64,000 nt of DNA from Pseudomonadota bacterium (GTDB lineage Bacteria > Pseudomonadota > Alphaproteobacteria > Acetobacterales > Acetobacteraceae): positions 1-64,000 of the forward strand of contig JABBOH010000010.1 of the NCBI GenBank assembly GCA_019351895.1, given 5' to 3'. The notes under the pieces are model-generated. The model made no database searches and was not told the origin of the DNA. It worked only from the letters and a program-made list of their open reading frames with translations. Positions within the stretch are counted from its first letter, which is position 1; each line of letters starts with the position of its first letter. Shown piece by piece: positions 54,600 through 63,447 of this stretch. A program made the translations under genes and the position numbers.

Positions 54600-55507
54600 T
54601 GGCGCCGCCCGCTATCGTCGCGGCGCTTCGGCCAACCGCCACAGCGCCCGCTTCAGTCCCAGCCCCACGCGCCGCTCATGACGGCATGGCGTCGACGATC
54701 GTGCTTGGCATGCCGCAACTCTGCGCCGGCGGCGTCTCCGAGACTTGGCTCCTTAAGGATGTCGGGCACCGGCACTGGACGCTGCTGGCGAGCGCCGCCG
54801 GCCGGCCGCTTCCAGAGTTCGAGGATGCGAACGGCGCCGCCGTTCATGCCGCCTTCAACGCAGTCACCCTGCGGCACGGCTCTCTCCGCGCGGCACGGGC
54901 GAACGCTGTGATGATGGTCGGCAGCGAGCTCACACGCCTCTCCAACACGCAGTTCCGAAGCCTGCATCACATCTCGTCCGGCGGGCAGACGATCGCAGAG
55001 GTCGAAGTCATCTCAATCTTCGTGCGCCGGACCGTGGCAGGCGTGAACCGCTCGGCCGCCGCCGCCACGCCGCTTGGCCTGCCACCGTTGATCCGCCGGC
55101 CCGCGCTCACCGGCTTCGCGGCAACGGCCTCCACCCTGCGCGCCGAACGCTGGCAGGAGCATTTCGGCATCAAGCGCAACGAGGGCCGCGCCCAAGCGGA
55201 ATTTGTCATTGACCCCTGCCCGTCCCAGGACTTCAATGGATATGGTTTTCTCTACTGCGCCATGTTCCAGGCTTTCGTCGACCGGGCCGAGTGGGCATTC
55301 TTTCGCTTGGCTGATATCCCGTCGTCGACGCTGCGGCGCGACATCATCTACCGCGGCAATATCGAGGTGGGCGACCGGGTCGCGGTCAGCCTTATGGCTG
55401 TGCTGCGGGACGAGCGGACGATCACCCACTGGTGCAGGCTGACCAGGAAAGGCGGAGGCGAAACCCTGGCCGACATCTTTACGGCGAGAGACCTCACGGC
55501 GGGTTGA
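54599..55507 (+). CDS. Pnap_2097-family protein, LnmK-like double hot-dog
   Basis: 302 residues. IDPCPSQDFNGYGFLYCAMFQAFVDRAEWAF and YRGNIEVGDRVAVSL are the blocks I associate with LnmK-like bifunctional acyltransferase/decarboxylase proteins and the Pnap_2097 family. LnmK acts on methylmalonyl-CoA and an acyl carrier protein in leinamycin biosynthesis. ATG 54599 overlaps the preceding stop (TGATG), so it is translated with the Nit1C genes although it is not part of the core set. No acyl carrier protein or ketosynthase is in the window. Function here is inferred. Confidence 0.8.
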   Translation: MAPPAIVAALRPTATAPASVPAPRAAHDGMASTIVLGMPQLCAGGVSETWLLKDVGHRHWTLLASAAGRPLPEFEDANGAAVHAAFNAVTLRHGSLRAARANAVMMVGSELTRLSNTQFRSLHHISSGGQTIAEVEVISIFVRRTVAGVNRSAAAATPLGLPPLIRRPALTGFAATASTLRAERWQEHFGIKRNEGRAQAEFVIDPCPSQDFNGYGFLYCAMFQAFVDRAEWAFFRLADIPSSTLRRDIIYRGNIEVGDRVAVSLMAVLRDERTITHWCRLTRKGGGETLADIFTARDLTAG

Positions 55508-55625
55508 TCCTTTCGGATCCGGCCGCACCTTCGGCTGAGGATCCGCGCTCATCCTAAAGGTGGGCAATCGACGCTGCACCCACCGTAGTATCTGGTGCGT
55601 CCAGTTTGGACCACCAGGAGAGCCA

Positions 55626-57458
55626 ATGCCCGCTTCTGAGGAAGAGGCCCGCCTAGACGCGCTGCGACGATTTGATCTGCTCGACGGCTCGTTTCGGGAT
55701 GGATTTGATCGCATCACCCGTACTGCGTGCAAGCTCTTCGACGTTCCCTCCGCCGCCGTTGCCATCACCGGACGGGAGCGGCACGCGCTTCGTTCGACCA
55801 TCGGCCTTGAACTTGAGAGCGTTCCACGGCGCGCGCTGCCGGGCGCCTGGGACGGTGTTACCGACCGCTTTGTCTCTGTTCCGGACTTGCTGAACAGCCC
55901 TTACAGCAAAGGGGAACTCGCCCACGCCGGGATTCGTTTCTATGCCGCGGCACCGCTCACGACGGTCGACGGCATGACGCTCGGCGCATTATGCGTGATG
56001 GACAGGGAGGCACGCGCCGTCTCCGCCGAGGACGTGGAGGCGCTGACGGACCTCGCCGCACTCCTTATGGAGCAGATCGAGCTGCATCACAGCCACGGCC
56101 ACGTCGACATCAGCAGCGGAATGCCGAACAGGGCGCAGTTCATCGAGGATCTGGAAGCCCTCGCCCAAAGGCATCCGGATGAACGCCGGCTTGTCGCCAT
56201 GATCGACCTCGCGAGCCCGGAGCAGCTGATGACATCCGTCCGTGTCATGGGCACCGGCTATCTGGATGCGATCGTGCAGGAAGCGGCAGGCCGCCTGCAG
56301 GGCATGATGGGTCCGCGCGAGAAGGCCTATCACGTCACGGGAACGCAGTTTGCCTGTCTGGCGCCGCCGAATACCGGCGACGCTGCATATCGTGATTGCG
56401 TGACCGCGCATCTGCAGGCGTTGCGGGAGAGCACGACTGCTCGCTTCGTGACGACCACGACAGTCGGCATCGCGCCCTTTCTGCTGGGCCGCCACAAGCC
56501 GCTCGACGTCCTGCGAATGGCGCATAACGCGGCGCAGGACGCGCGGCTGACGGATAGCCGCGTGGCGATCTATGCCGCCGAGCAGGACGCGATGCACCAG
56601 CGGCGGTTCGCGATCCTCGAAGCCTTCGGCTACGCGCTGGAGCATCCGGAGGAGCTGAGCCTCGCCTATCAGCCGCGCATCGACCTCGGCTCTGGCGAAT
56701 GCCGTGGCGTGGAGGCCATGCTGCGCTGGCGGAGCGCCACGCTCGGCTCTGTCTCCCCCGCCGAGTTCGTGCCGTTCGTCGAACAGAGCGCGATGATCCG
56801 GAGCGCGACCGCCCTGGTCCTGGAGATGAGCCTGCGGCAGCTCGCCGAGTGGCGCGCGGCCGGGGTGGCGCTGGAAATGGCGGTCAACGTATCGGCGATG
56901 AACCTGCTGGAGCATGACTTCGCGCATCGGCTTGCAGCGCTGCTCGCGGAAACAGGGCTTGACCCCTCGCTTCTCGAAATCGAGATGACTGAGAGCGCCT
57001 TTGTCGGCGAGACGAACCTGATGCTGTCGATGCTGCGCACGATTTCCGCGCTCGGCGTCCGACTCGCGATCGATGATTTCGGGACAGGCTATAGTGGACT
57101 GTCCTATCTGCAGCGGCTGCCGGCGCAGACCGCGAAGATCGATCAGTCCTTCATCCGCAACCTCGCGACCGAGGCGGGCAACCGGGCGGTCGTGCGGGCG
57201 ACGGTCTCCCTCTGCCACGATCTCGGGTATCGGGTGGTGGCCGAGGGTGTCGAGACGAAGGCGGCGCTCGACCTCGTGACGGCGGCCGGCTGCGACGAAG
57301 CCCAGGGCTTTCTCTTCGCCGAGCCTCTGCCGCCGCAGAGTTTTATCGCCTGGTTCAAAAACCGGGAACAGGCAGCGCCCGCGACCCCTCAGCCACATAC
57401 GATCGCGGGTGCCCCTGTCGGCTGTTTCGCGGGCCAGGCGATCGCCACCGGAGCCTAG
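55626..57458 (+). CDS. GAF-GGDEF(degenerate)-EAL cyclic-di-GMP protein
   Basis: 610 residues in three parts. A GAF sensor (about 1-165) starts with SEEEARLDALRRFDLLDG and ends in APLTTVDGMTLGALCVMDRE. A GGDEF-like domain (about 170-325) has VTGTQFACLAPP where the active-site loop should be, so no cyclase activity is expected. The EAL domain (about 335-585) keeps GVEAMLRW (EAM instead of EAL), NVSAMNL, EMTESAF, DDFGTGYSGLSYL, AKIDQSFI and EGVETK, so phosphodiesterase activity is plausible. ATG 55626 has AGGAG upstream. Cytoplasmic. Confidence 0.9.
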   Translation: MPASEEEARLDALRRFDLLDGSFRDGFDRITRTACKLFDVPSAAVAITGRERHALRSTIGLELESVPRRALPGAWDGVTDRFVSVPDLLNSPYSKGELAHAGIRFYAAAPLTTVDGMTLGALCVMDREARAVSAEDVEALTDLAALLMEQIELHHSHGHVDISSGMPNRAQFIEDLEALAQRHPDERRLVAMIDLASPEQLMTSVRVMGTGYLDAIVQEAAGRLQGMMGPREKAYHVTGTQFACLAPPNTGDAAYRDCVTAHLQALRESTTARFVTTTTVGIAPFLLGRHKPLDVLRMAHNAAQDARLTDSRVAIYAAEQDAMHQRRFAILEAFGYALEHPEELSLAYQPRIDLGSGECRGVEAMLRWRSATLGSVSPAEFVPFVEQSAMIRSATALVLEMSLRQLAEWRAAGVALEMAVNVSAMNLLEHDFAHRLAALLAETGLDPSLLEIEMTESAFVGETNLMLSMLRTISALGVRLAIDDFGTGYSGLSYLQRLPAQTAKIDQSFIRNLATEAGNRAVVRATVSLCHDLGYRVVAEGVETKAALDLVTAAGCDEAQGFLFAEPLPPQSFIAWFKNREQAAPATPQPHTIAGAPVGCFAGQAIATGA

Positions 57459-57473
57459 CTGGCGTTGATGGAT

Positions 57474-57496
57474 GGGGCGGCGGGTGAGGCCGCCCC
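57474..57496. terminator. hairpin between convergent genes
   Basis: GGGGCGGC-GGGTGAG-GCCGCCCC is a perfect 8-bp GC stem with a 7-base loop lying 15 bp after the EAL gene and 29 bp before the end of the convergent PepSY gene. There is no T-run, so it may act with Rho or merely protect 3' ends. Confidence 0.5.
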
Positions 57497-57525
57497 AGTC
57501 TTGCTGGGTTTGGCCGCTTGAGGTG

Positions 57526-57846
57526 TCAGTCGGCCTCGCCGCCGTGCGTCGTGCTGATGACTGCGCCGGTTTGGGCATTGATCGCGACCGTCTCGACCCC
57601 CTTCGGCCCATTCGTCTCGACGACGATCCGCGTCTGGCCACCCGAAAGGTCCACACCGGCATCATAGGCCCGACCACCGGTTTGCTGCTCGGCGCTCTTG
57701 ATCGCCTGGGTGAGCGAGATCGTCGAACTGCTCAGCGCCGCGGCCTCGCGCGATTCGTCGCCGGTCGCGGCGAGCGCCGTGCCTGACAGCGCGCCGAGCG
57801 CGAGCAGGGTTGCAAGCGCGACCGCGGGAGCTCGTCTGTTGATCAT
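57526..57846 (-). CDS. small exported PepSY-domain protein
   Basis: 106 residues. A Sec signal peptide (RRAPAVALATLLALGALSGTALAA) is followed by one PepSY repeat: ISLTQAIKSAEQQTGGRAYDAGVDL, then RIVVETNGPKGVETVAINAQTGAVIS. PepSY proteins are thought to inhibit peptidases or bind ligands in the periplasm. ATG 57846 has GGAAGG 7 bases before it; the longer open frame upstream is unrelated. It stands alone, downstream of eutC on the same strand. Confidence 0.85.
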   Translation of the reverse strand: MINRRAPAVALATLLALGALSGTALAATGDESREAAALSSSTISLTQAIKSAEQQTGGRAYDAGVDLSGGQTRIVVETNGPKGVETVAINAQTGAVISTTHGGEAD

Positions 57847-57982
57847 AGTTCTGCCTTCCATTCGAAGCGGCAGCACGTTGCCACCGCTGCGCACGGTATA
57901 GGCACGCCCACATTGGGCCGCTTCGGGCCCGGCTATGGGGATTGCGAAGGTTCCGCCGAGGCGGCGGGACATCTGCCGGGCG

Positions 57983-58759
57983 CTAGTTCCCGGTATCGGC
58001 GATGGATGGCGCGGCCGGCGACGCCGCCAGCAGCCGGTCACTCTCATCCTTGAGCGAGACGCCGCTGATCCCCCGCGTCATCGCCTGACGGATCAGCCAC
58101 CCGATGCGCCGGGCGGCCTCGGGCAGTCCCATGCCCTCGGGGCGGATGTTGGACACGCAGTTGCGGTCGGCGTCCGTCCGCCCGAGGCGCGGTCCCGCCG
58201 TGAGATAGGCACCGAGACTGTCGGGCGAGGTCAAACCCGGCCGCTCCCCGATGAGGACGAGCACCAGACGCGCGCCGAGCAACGCTCCCACCTCGTCGCC
58301 GAGCGCTACCCGGCCGCGCGGCGCGACGCAGACCGGCCCGATGCTGCGTCCCGACCGGCGCAATTCGGGAACCAGGATTGTCAGCAGGGGCGCGGCATGG
58401 CTCGCCGTCGCCAGAGCCGAGAGCCCCCCTGCGACGAGGACGGCGATCTCCTCCCCTGGCGCCTCGGCGCTGAGCAGCGCCGCTGAGCGGTCGCTCAGGC
58501 GGCGGCCGAGATCCGGGCGGGTGAGATGCGTCGCCTGATCGCAGGCCCGGCTTTCCACGCGCAGCACGGGCCCGAGCGGCGCCAGCGCCGCCTCCATAAC
58601 GGAAACATCGAGCGCCGTGTTCACCGCATCCCGCGCCAGAGCATGGGCCGCGCGAAAGGCGAGATGATCGGCGGTCGCGATCCCGGGCCCGCTTCGGCCG
58701 AGCCCGATCCGGGCGGAGGTATAGGCGCGCAGCCCCGTAAAGCGGTCGGCTACTGCCAT
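57983..58759 (-). CDS. eutC: ethanolamine ammonia-lyase small subunit
   Basis: 258-residue subunit of the adenosylcobalamin-dependent enzyme that splits ethanolamine into acetaldehyde and ammonia. Visible family blocks are LRAYTSARIGLGRSGPGIAT near the N-terminus, VLIGERPGLTSPDSLGAYLT in the middle and NCVSNIRPEGMGLPEAARRI towards the end. It begins at the base after the eutB stop, so they are co-translated. There are no microcompartment shell genes, eutA reactivase or ethanolamine permease in the window. Confidence 0.95.
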   Translation of the reverse strand: MAVADRFTGLRAYTSARIGLGRSGPGIATADHLAFRAAHALARDAVNTALDVSVMEAALAPLGPVLRVESRACDQATHLTRPDLGRRLSDRSAALLSAEAPGEEIAVLVAGGLSALATASHAAPLLTILVPELRRSGRSIGPVCVAPRGRVALGDEVGALLGARLVLVLIGERPGLTSPDSLGAYLTAGPRLGRTDADRNCVSNIRPEGMGLPEAARRIGWLIRQAMTRGISGVSLKDESDRLLAASPAAPSIADTGN

Positions 58760-60139
58760 TCAGGCCGCCGCCAGCAGACGCTGGAACCGCTCCGGCATGT
58801 CGAGCGGACGGATGCGGCCCGTGGCGTCGGTCAGCCCGACACGATCGAGCCAAGCCCCGAACTCCGGCGCGGGCTTGAGGTTCAGCATCTGCCGCAGCGC
58901 CAGTACATCGTGGAACGAGGTGCTCTGGTAGCCTAGCATCACGTCGTCCGCGCCGGGCACGCCCATGATGAAGGTGAGGCCCGCCGCCGCGAGGGACGTC
59001 ATCAGCACGTCCATGTCGTCCTGATCGGCCTCGGCATGGTTGGTGTAGCAGACGTCGCAGCCCATCGGCACACCGAGCAGCTTGGCGCAGAAATGATCCT
59101 CGAGCCCGGCGCGGATGATTTCTTTACCATTATAGAGATATTCGGGGCCGATGAAGCCCACGACGGTGTTCACCAGCAGCGGCGAGAAGGCCCTCGCCAC
59201 CGCATAGGCGCGCGCCTCGATCGTCTGCTGGTCGCATCCGTGATGCGCGTCCGCCGAGAGGGCGCTGCCCTGCCCCGTCTCGAAATACATGACGTCCGTC
59301 CCGACCGTGCCGCGCTTGAGCGACAGCGCGGCCTCACGCGCCTCCCGCAGGATCGACAGGCCGAAGCCAAAGCTCGTATTCGTCGCCTCCGTGCCGCCGA
59401 TGGACTGGAAGACGAGGTCGACCGGCGTGCCGCCCGCCATCAGGTCGATCGCCGTCGTGACGTGCGTGAGCACGCAGCTTTGCGTCGGCACGTCGAGGCG
59501 CTGGCGCAGATCGTCAAGCATCGATAGCAGGTCGTGCACCCGCTGCGGACTGTCCGACGCCGGGTTGATGCCGATGACGGCGTCGCCGCAGCCGAGCAGA
59601 AGCCCGTCCACGATACTCGCCAGGATGCCGCGCGCGTCGTCGGTCGGGTGGTTGGGCTGGAGCCTGGAGGAGAGCCGGCCCGGCAGGCCGATGGTGTCGC
59701 GGAAGCGGGTCGTGACGCGCCTTTTGGCGGCTATGAGGATGAGGTCCTGGATGCGGCAAATCTTGCTGACGGCGGCCACCATCTCGGGCGTCAGCCCCGG
59801 CGAGAGCGCGGCCAGCGCCGCCTGATCCGCCTCATCGGACAACAGCCAATCCCTGAAGCCGCCGACGGTCAGGGCAGCGACCGGCGCGAAAGCCGCACGG
59901 TCGTGGGTGTCGATGATGAGCCGTGTGACCTCGTCCGCCTCGTAGGGGACAAGGGCTTCGTCCAGGAAGGTGGTGAGCGGCAGGTCGGCAAGCGCCATCT
60001 GAGCGGCGATGCGCTCCGCCATGCTTCGGGCGGCCAGCCCCGCGAGGACATCGCCCGAGCGGTGCGGCGTCGCACAGGCCATCAGCCTCCGGAGGTCCGG
60101 GAAAGTAAAGCGGGTTCCGCCGACGGCATGCGCATACAT
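58760..60139 (-). CDS. eutB: ethanolamine ammonia-lyase large subunit
   Basis: 459-residue TIM-barrel catalytic subunit that, with EutC, binds adenosylcobalamin. FLDEALVPYEADEVTRLI, DAVIGINPASDSPQRV, YFETGQGSALSADAHHGCDQQTIEARAYAVAR and NTVVGFIGPEYLYNGKEIIRAGLEDHFCAKL are conserved segments. ATG 60139 has AGGAG a few bases upstream. The pair without shell genes fits the simple assimilation type that supplies ammonium and acetaldehyde rather than the compartment type of enterics. Confidence 0.96.
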   Translation of the reverse strand: MYAHAVGGTRFTFPDLRRLMACATPHRSGDVLAGLAARSMAERIAAQMALADLPLTTFLDEALVPYEADEVTRLIIDTHDRAAFAPVAALTVGGFRDWLLSDEADQAALAALSPGLTPEMVAAVSKICRIQDLILIAAKRRVTTRFRDTIGLPGRLSSRLQPNHPTDDARGILASIVDGLLLGCGDAVIGINPASDSPQRVHDLLSMLDDLRQRLDVPTQSCVLTHVTTAIDLMAGGTPVDLVFQSIGGTEATNTSFGFGLSILREAREAALSLKRGTVGTDVMYFETGQGSALSADAHHGCDQQTIEARAYAVARAFSPLLVNTVVGFIGPEYLYNGKEIIRAGLEDHFCAKLLGVPMGCDVCYTNHAEADQDDMDVLMTSLAAAGLTFIMGVPGADDVMLGYQSTSFHDVLALRQMLNLKPAPEFGAWLDRVGLTDATGRIRPLDMPERFQRLLAAA

Positions 60140-60287
60140 GCGGGGTCTCCTCTCCTCGGGTGGTCAGTCTCGTGCAGCGCGTGACGCAATGCAACAACCG
60201 GACCCCAGGGTGCCGAGGCCCGTTTAACGGCGGTCGGGGTCCATGCTATGCGGTGGCTCCCGCTGCGTAAGGCGTGCGTCAGACAGC

Positions 60288-61379
60288 ATGATTAGCCCAC
60301 GGCGGATGCCGACCCTTGGCGCCTCGTCCGCCCGCCGCGTCCCGCTCGTGCCAAGGCGCCGCGTCGAGCGGGCTCGGAATGCGCTTGCCTGGGCGGCCGC
60401 CGTCTCAGCTGCGATCCATGTTGCGTTGATCGTGGCGATGATCATCACCTTCCCGAACAAGCCGCCTGCCGAGGCCACGCCGACGCCGAGCGTCGATGTC
60501 GTGTTCGAGCCGGGGGCCAAGGCGGCCGCGAAGCCCACCGCGAAGAAGGGCGTGAACCAGAAGGCGCAATCCGCGGCGCCGCGCGGGCCGAAGCCTTTGT
60601 CGCCGGCACGGCTGGCGCAGGCGGCACCGCCCTTGCCGCCCCCTCCGGCGCCCGCGCCACCCCCGCCAAAGCCCGCGCCACCACCGCCGAAGCCGTTGCC
60701 GAAGCCCCTGCCGCCAAAGCCGGCACCGAAGCCCCTGCCGCCCAAACCCCCGGTGCCGGCGCTGCCGAAGATCAACCTGCCCCCGCCCCGGCCACAGCCG
60801 CCCGCCAGCACGGCGCAGGCTGAGATGAACCTGGAACTGCCCCCCCTGCCGGAGTTCACGCCACTGCCCCTGCCGCAGCCGCCACCACCCCTGCCGCCAC
60901 CGCCCGCGCCGCCACAACGCTTGGCGCGCCGCGCCTCCCGCGCGGGTAGCTTCAACGGCGCGATCTCGATGAACGGCCTCTCGTTCAACAGTGGAGGCAG
61001 CCGCAGCGGCGGCTTCTCGCACGGCATGAACCTCAACCTTGCGGAAGCGACGCAACCTGGCAGCCAGTCCGATCTGACGGTCAAGGGCGATGTGGGCGCG
61101 AACTGGATCGCGGAACTCGAAGACTGGGTCAACCAGCGCAAATACTATCCGGAGCTTGCTGGCGAACAGGGAGAACAGGGCACAGTCGTCATTCGGTTCA
61201 CGGTCGACCGCGCGGGCCATGTCTCCCACCTCGCAATGGTCACGCCGACGGGCTTCGCCCTCCTCGACCAGGCGTGGCTCGGTCTGTTCAGAGATGCCGA
61301 TCTACCGCCGTTCCCGCCCGACGCAAAATCAAACACTGCGACGATCACCGCGTCGATGCGCTTCGAAATCATTCAGTGA
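60288..61379 (+). CDS. TonB-like energy-transducing protein
   Basis: About 363 residues: a short Arg-rich head, one N-terminal helix (about 34-54), a long Pro/Lys/Leu-rich periplasmic spacer (about 100-220) and a TonB C-terminal domain (about 275-363) containing YYPELAGEQGEQGTVVIRFTVDRAGHV and LLDQAWLGLFRDADLPPFPP. It would couple the ExbBD proton channel to outer-membrane receptors, or act in a TolA-like way; no exbBD is in the window. ATG 60288 fits best just before the head; the frame is open from 60243. It is divergent from eutB. Confidence 0.85.
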   Translation: MISPRRMPTLGASSARRVPLVPRRRVERARNALAWAAAVSAAIHVALIVAMIITFPNKPPAEATPTPSVDVVFEPGAKAAAKPTAKKGVNQKAQSAAPRGPKPLSPARLAQAAPPLPPPPAPAPPPPKPAPPPPKPLPKPLPPKPAPKPLPPKPPVPALPKINLPPPRPQPPASTAQAEMNLELPPLPEFTPLPLPQPPPPLPPPPAPPQRLARRASRAGSFNGAISMNGLSFNSGGSRSGGFSHGMNLNLAEATQPGSQSDLTVKGDVGANWIAELEDWVNQRKYYPELAGEQGEQGTVVIRFTVDRAGHVSHLAMVTPTGFALLDQAWLGLFRDADLPPFPPDAKSNTATITASMRFEIIQ

Positions 61380-61694
61380 TTCGGCTGAATTCGGGACAGC
61401 CGTGCGGGTCCAGCTGCAACGGGCGGAGGCGCGGACGGTTCCAGGGTCGAATGGGATCAAAGCGCGGTCGAAGTCTATCCTTCGCGCCTTCCAGCCAGTA
61501 GAGGCTTAGCAAATATCTAGATTGATTTTGCAACAATAAAATTGCCGCTGTTTTGTTGATAGCCTGTAACGCTCTTAATAAACAGCAAACGTCGTTTCAT
61601 ATACGTCCAAACTCTTGAACGATCTTGCAGTCCGGCTCTGCCGATTGTGTGCGGCATCGTCGGCATTCACGCACGCGCATGAGGAGCCCCGAGG
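61380..61694. other. AT-rich region upstream of the M23 peptidase gene
   Basis: 315 bp, AT-rich between about 61508 and 61620, with no credible gene. A promoter-like TTGTTG-N17-TAATAA lies at 61553-61581 in front of the peptidase gene. GCTGTTT and AAACAGC flank that promoter as an imperfectly placed inverted repeat. Confidence 0.45.
61553..61581 (+). promoter_or_regulatory. putative sigma-70 promoter of the M23 peptidase gene
   Basis: TTGTTG and TAATAA are separated by 17 bp in an AT-rich stretch, giving a leader of about 105 bases before ATG 61695. Only the sequence match supports it. Confidence 0.35.
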
Positions 61695-62901
61695 ATGACA
61701 GAACAGATCGTCCACAGGACACGCCATTGGGTTTTGCTGGCGTTTGCTTCCGCCGGCCTCGCGCTCATCGCTTCACAGTCGACCAGAGCTGACGGCTTGG
61801 CCGTAACGCCCACGGCACTGCTCGTCACGCCCCTCAATCAGCCCCATGTCGTTCGCGCCGGCGACGGTCGCGACCATGTGGAATACGACCTGCTGATCAC
61901 GAACGCCTTCGCCGCGCCCGTGAAGCTGACGGATGTCGAGATCTCCACCCCGAGCGGCGCCACCCTGGGGCGGATCGACGGCGCGCTCCTGGCTGCGGCG
62001 ACCCAGGGCGTGTTGGAGCAGACACCTGTGTCTCAGATCCCGCCCTCGGGCTCCGCGACTGTCGAGGTCGACCTCTCCCTCCCGTTCGGGAAAGTGCCGC
62101 CCGTGCTCTCGAACCGCGTCAGCTACGCTGTGCCCGATGCGTCGCCCCACATGGTGGCCATGATCAGCAGCTACACCATACAGGGCCCGGATGTGGCGGT
62201 TTCATCGTTCCACGCCATTACCATCGAGTCGCCGCTGCGCGGTGCCGGCTGGGCCAGCATCAACGGCTGCTGCACGCCGAACGCCCACCGTGATGTCCGT
62301 GTGTCAGCAGGGACCCGGATCGGAACAGCCGAAACCTTCGCCGTCGACTACGTGCGCGTAGACGGCAACCGCTTCTACCAGGGGGATGGCAGCACCAACG
62401 CGCAATACCCGTATCTCGGCGCGCCGATCTATGCTGTCGCCGCCGGCACGGTGGTCGCCCGGCACGACGGCATGGACGAAAGCGTGCCGTTCAACCCCGC
62501 AACGACCCTGAAGAAGCCCGAGGATTTCGGGGGCAACTACGTGCTCATCCGCCAGGCACCCGGCATCTACGCCTTCTATGCCCATATGCAGAAGGGCAGC
62601 GTCGCGGTGGCCGTTGGCCAGCGGGTGGCGGGTGGCGGGTGGCGGGTGGCGGGTGGCGGCCGGCACGGTGGTCGGCCGCCTTGGCAACTCGGGCAACTCC
62701 ACGAACCCGCATCTTCATTTTGGTCTGCTCGACCGGCCCGACTTCCTGACGGGCTACAGCCTGCCCTTCGTCATCGCCCATTTCACGCTAAGCGGCCACA
62801 TCACCGGCGGCGATGACAGCGGAGCGCTGCAGATCACACCGGAAGCCCGGGCGGTAAGCGGCGCCTATCCGCTGGTCGGAGACATCGCGACCTACCCGTG
62901 A
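61695..62901 (+). pseudogene. M23-family metallopeptidase, out of frame at a 7-bp tandem repeat (phase-variable or broken)
   Basis: The frame from ATG 61695 encodes a signal peptide (HWVLLAFASAGLALIASQSTRADG), an immunoglobulin-like domain of about 150 residues and the first part of an M23 LytM fold (GAPIYAVAAGTVVARHDG, NYVLIRQAPGIYAFYAHMQKG). At five copies of GGGTGGC (62623-62657) the frame is lost, and it would otherwise run on in unrelated sequence to 62816. The proper C-terminus, with the zinc motif NSTNPHLHFGLLDRP, follows in the +1 frame to a stop at 62901. One repeat copy, or four, would restore the frame. Expected function: peptidoglycan endopeptidase or regulator at the envelope. 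Confidence 0.8.
62623..62657 (+). repeat. (GGGTGGC)5 tandem repeat inside the M23 gene
   Basis: Five exact copies of a 7-bp unit. With a single copy the surrounding codons read Gln-Arg-Val-Ala-Ala-Gly-Thr, the natural M23 sequence, so four copies (28 bp) appear to be an expansion by slippage, shifting the frame by one. Confidence 0.9.
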
Positions 62902-62973
62902 GCCTCGCCACGGCCGTCTTGGGATGCAGCGCAGGTGGCACGACCTGCCGATGTGTCCCGTCCGGGCGAGCCG

Positions 62974-63447
62974 CTAACCTTTTGCGGTCGCCGGCACGGC
63001 GTGCATGGCGGTGGCCGGCGGGCCATAGACATCGCGCGCGCGCTTGAGGAAGGCATAGACCATGCGCCTCACCGCCTCGGCAAATACCGACCCGATCGCC
63101 ATCTGGAGCATTCGACTGCGAAACTCGAAATCGACAAAAAAATCGACGAGACAGCCGTTCGGGTCCGCCAGAAAGTGCCAACGGTTGTTCAGATACTTGA
63201 AGGGACCGTTTTCATAATGAACCACGATCGTGTGCGGATGCTGCAGCGTCACGCGGCTCGTGAAGCTTTCACGGAAAGGTCCGAAGCCGATGGTCAGGTC
63301 GGCAACCAGCTCCTCCTGCGTATGCGTCCGGATGCGCGCCCCGATGCACCAGGGCAGGAACTGCGGATATTTTCCCACGTCCGCGACCAGATCGAACATC
63401 TGCTCGGGCGTGTAGGGAACCCGCTTCTGCTCGGCGTAGCGCGGCAT
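62974..63447 (-). CDS. COQ10/RatA-like START-domain protein (ubiquinone-binding)
   Basis: 157 residues of the polyketide cyclase/COQ10 family. The start PRYAEQKRVPYTPEQMFDLVADVGKYPQFLPWCIGARI, and LDQ-type strands such as VDFFVDFEFRSRMLQMAIGSVF with the C-terminal helix AVRRMVYAFLKRA, are typical. Yeast Coq10 binds ubiquinone and aids respiration; the E. coli homologue is called RatA. Its start shares one base with the lipA stop, and pairing with lipA is common in alphaproteobacteria. Confidence 0.9.
   Translation of the reverse strand: MPRYAEQKRVPYTPEQMFDLVADVGKYPQFLPWCIGARIRTHTQEELVADLTIGFGPFRESFTSRVTLQHPHTIVVHYENGPFKYLNNRWHFLADPNGCLVDFFVDFEFRSRMLQMAIGSVFAEAVRRMVYAFLKRARDVYGPPATAMHAVPATAKG

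Noticed and set aside
55508-55560. GGATCC-flanked symmetric sequence after the LnmK-like gene as a terminator
   Set aside because: The stem (GGCCG/CGGCT) is short and there is no T-run, so a terminator call is not supported.
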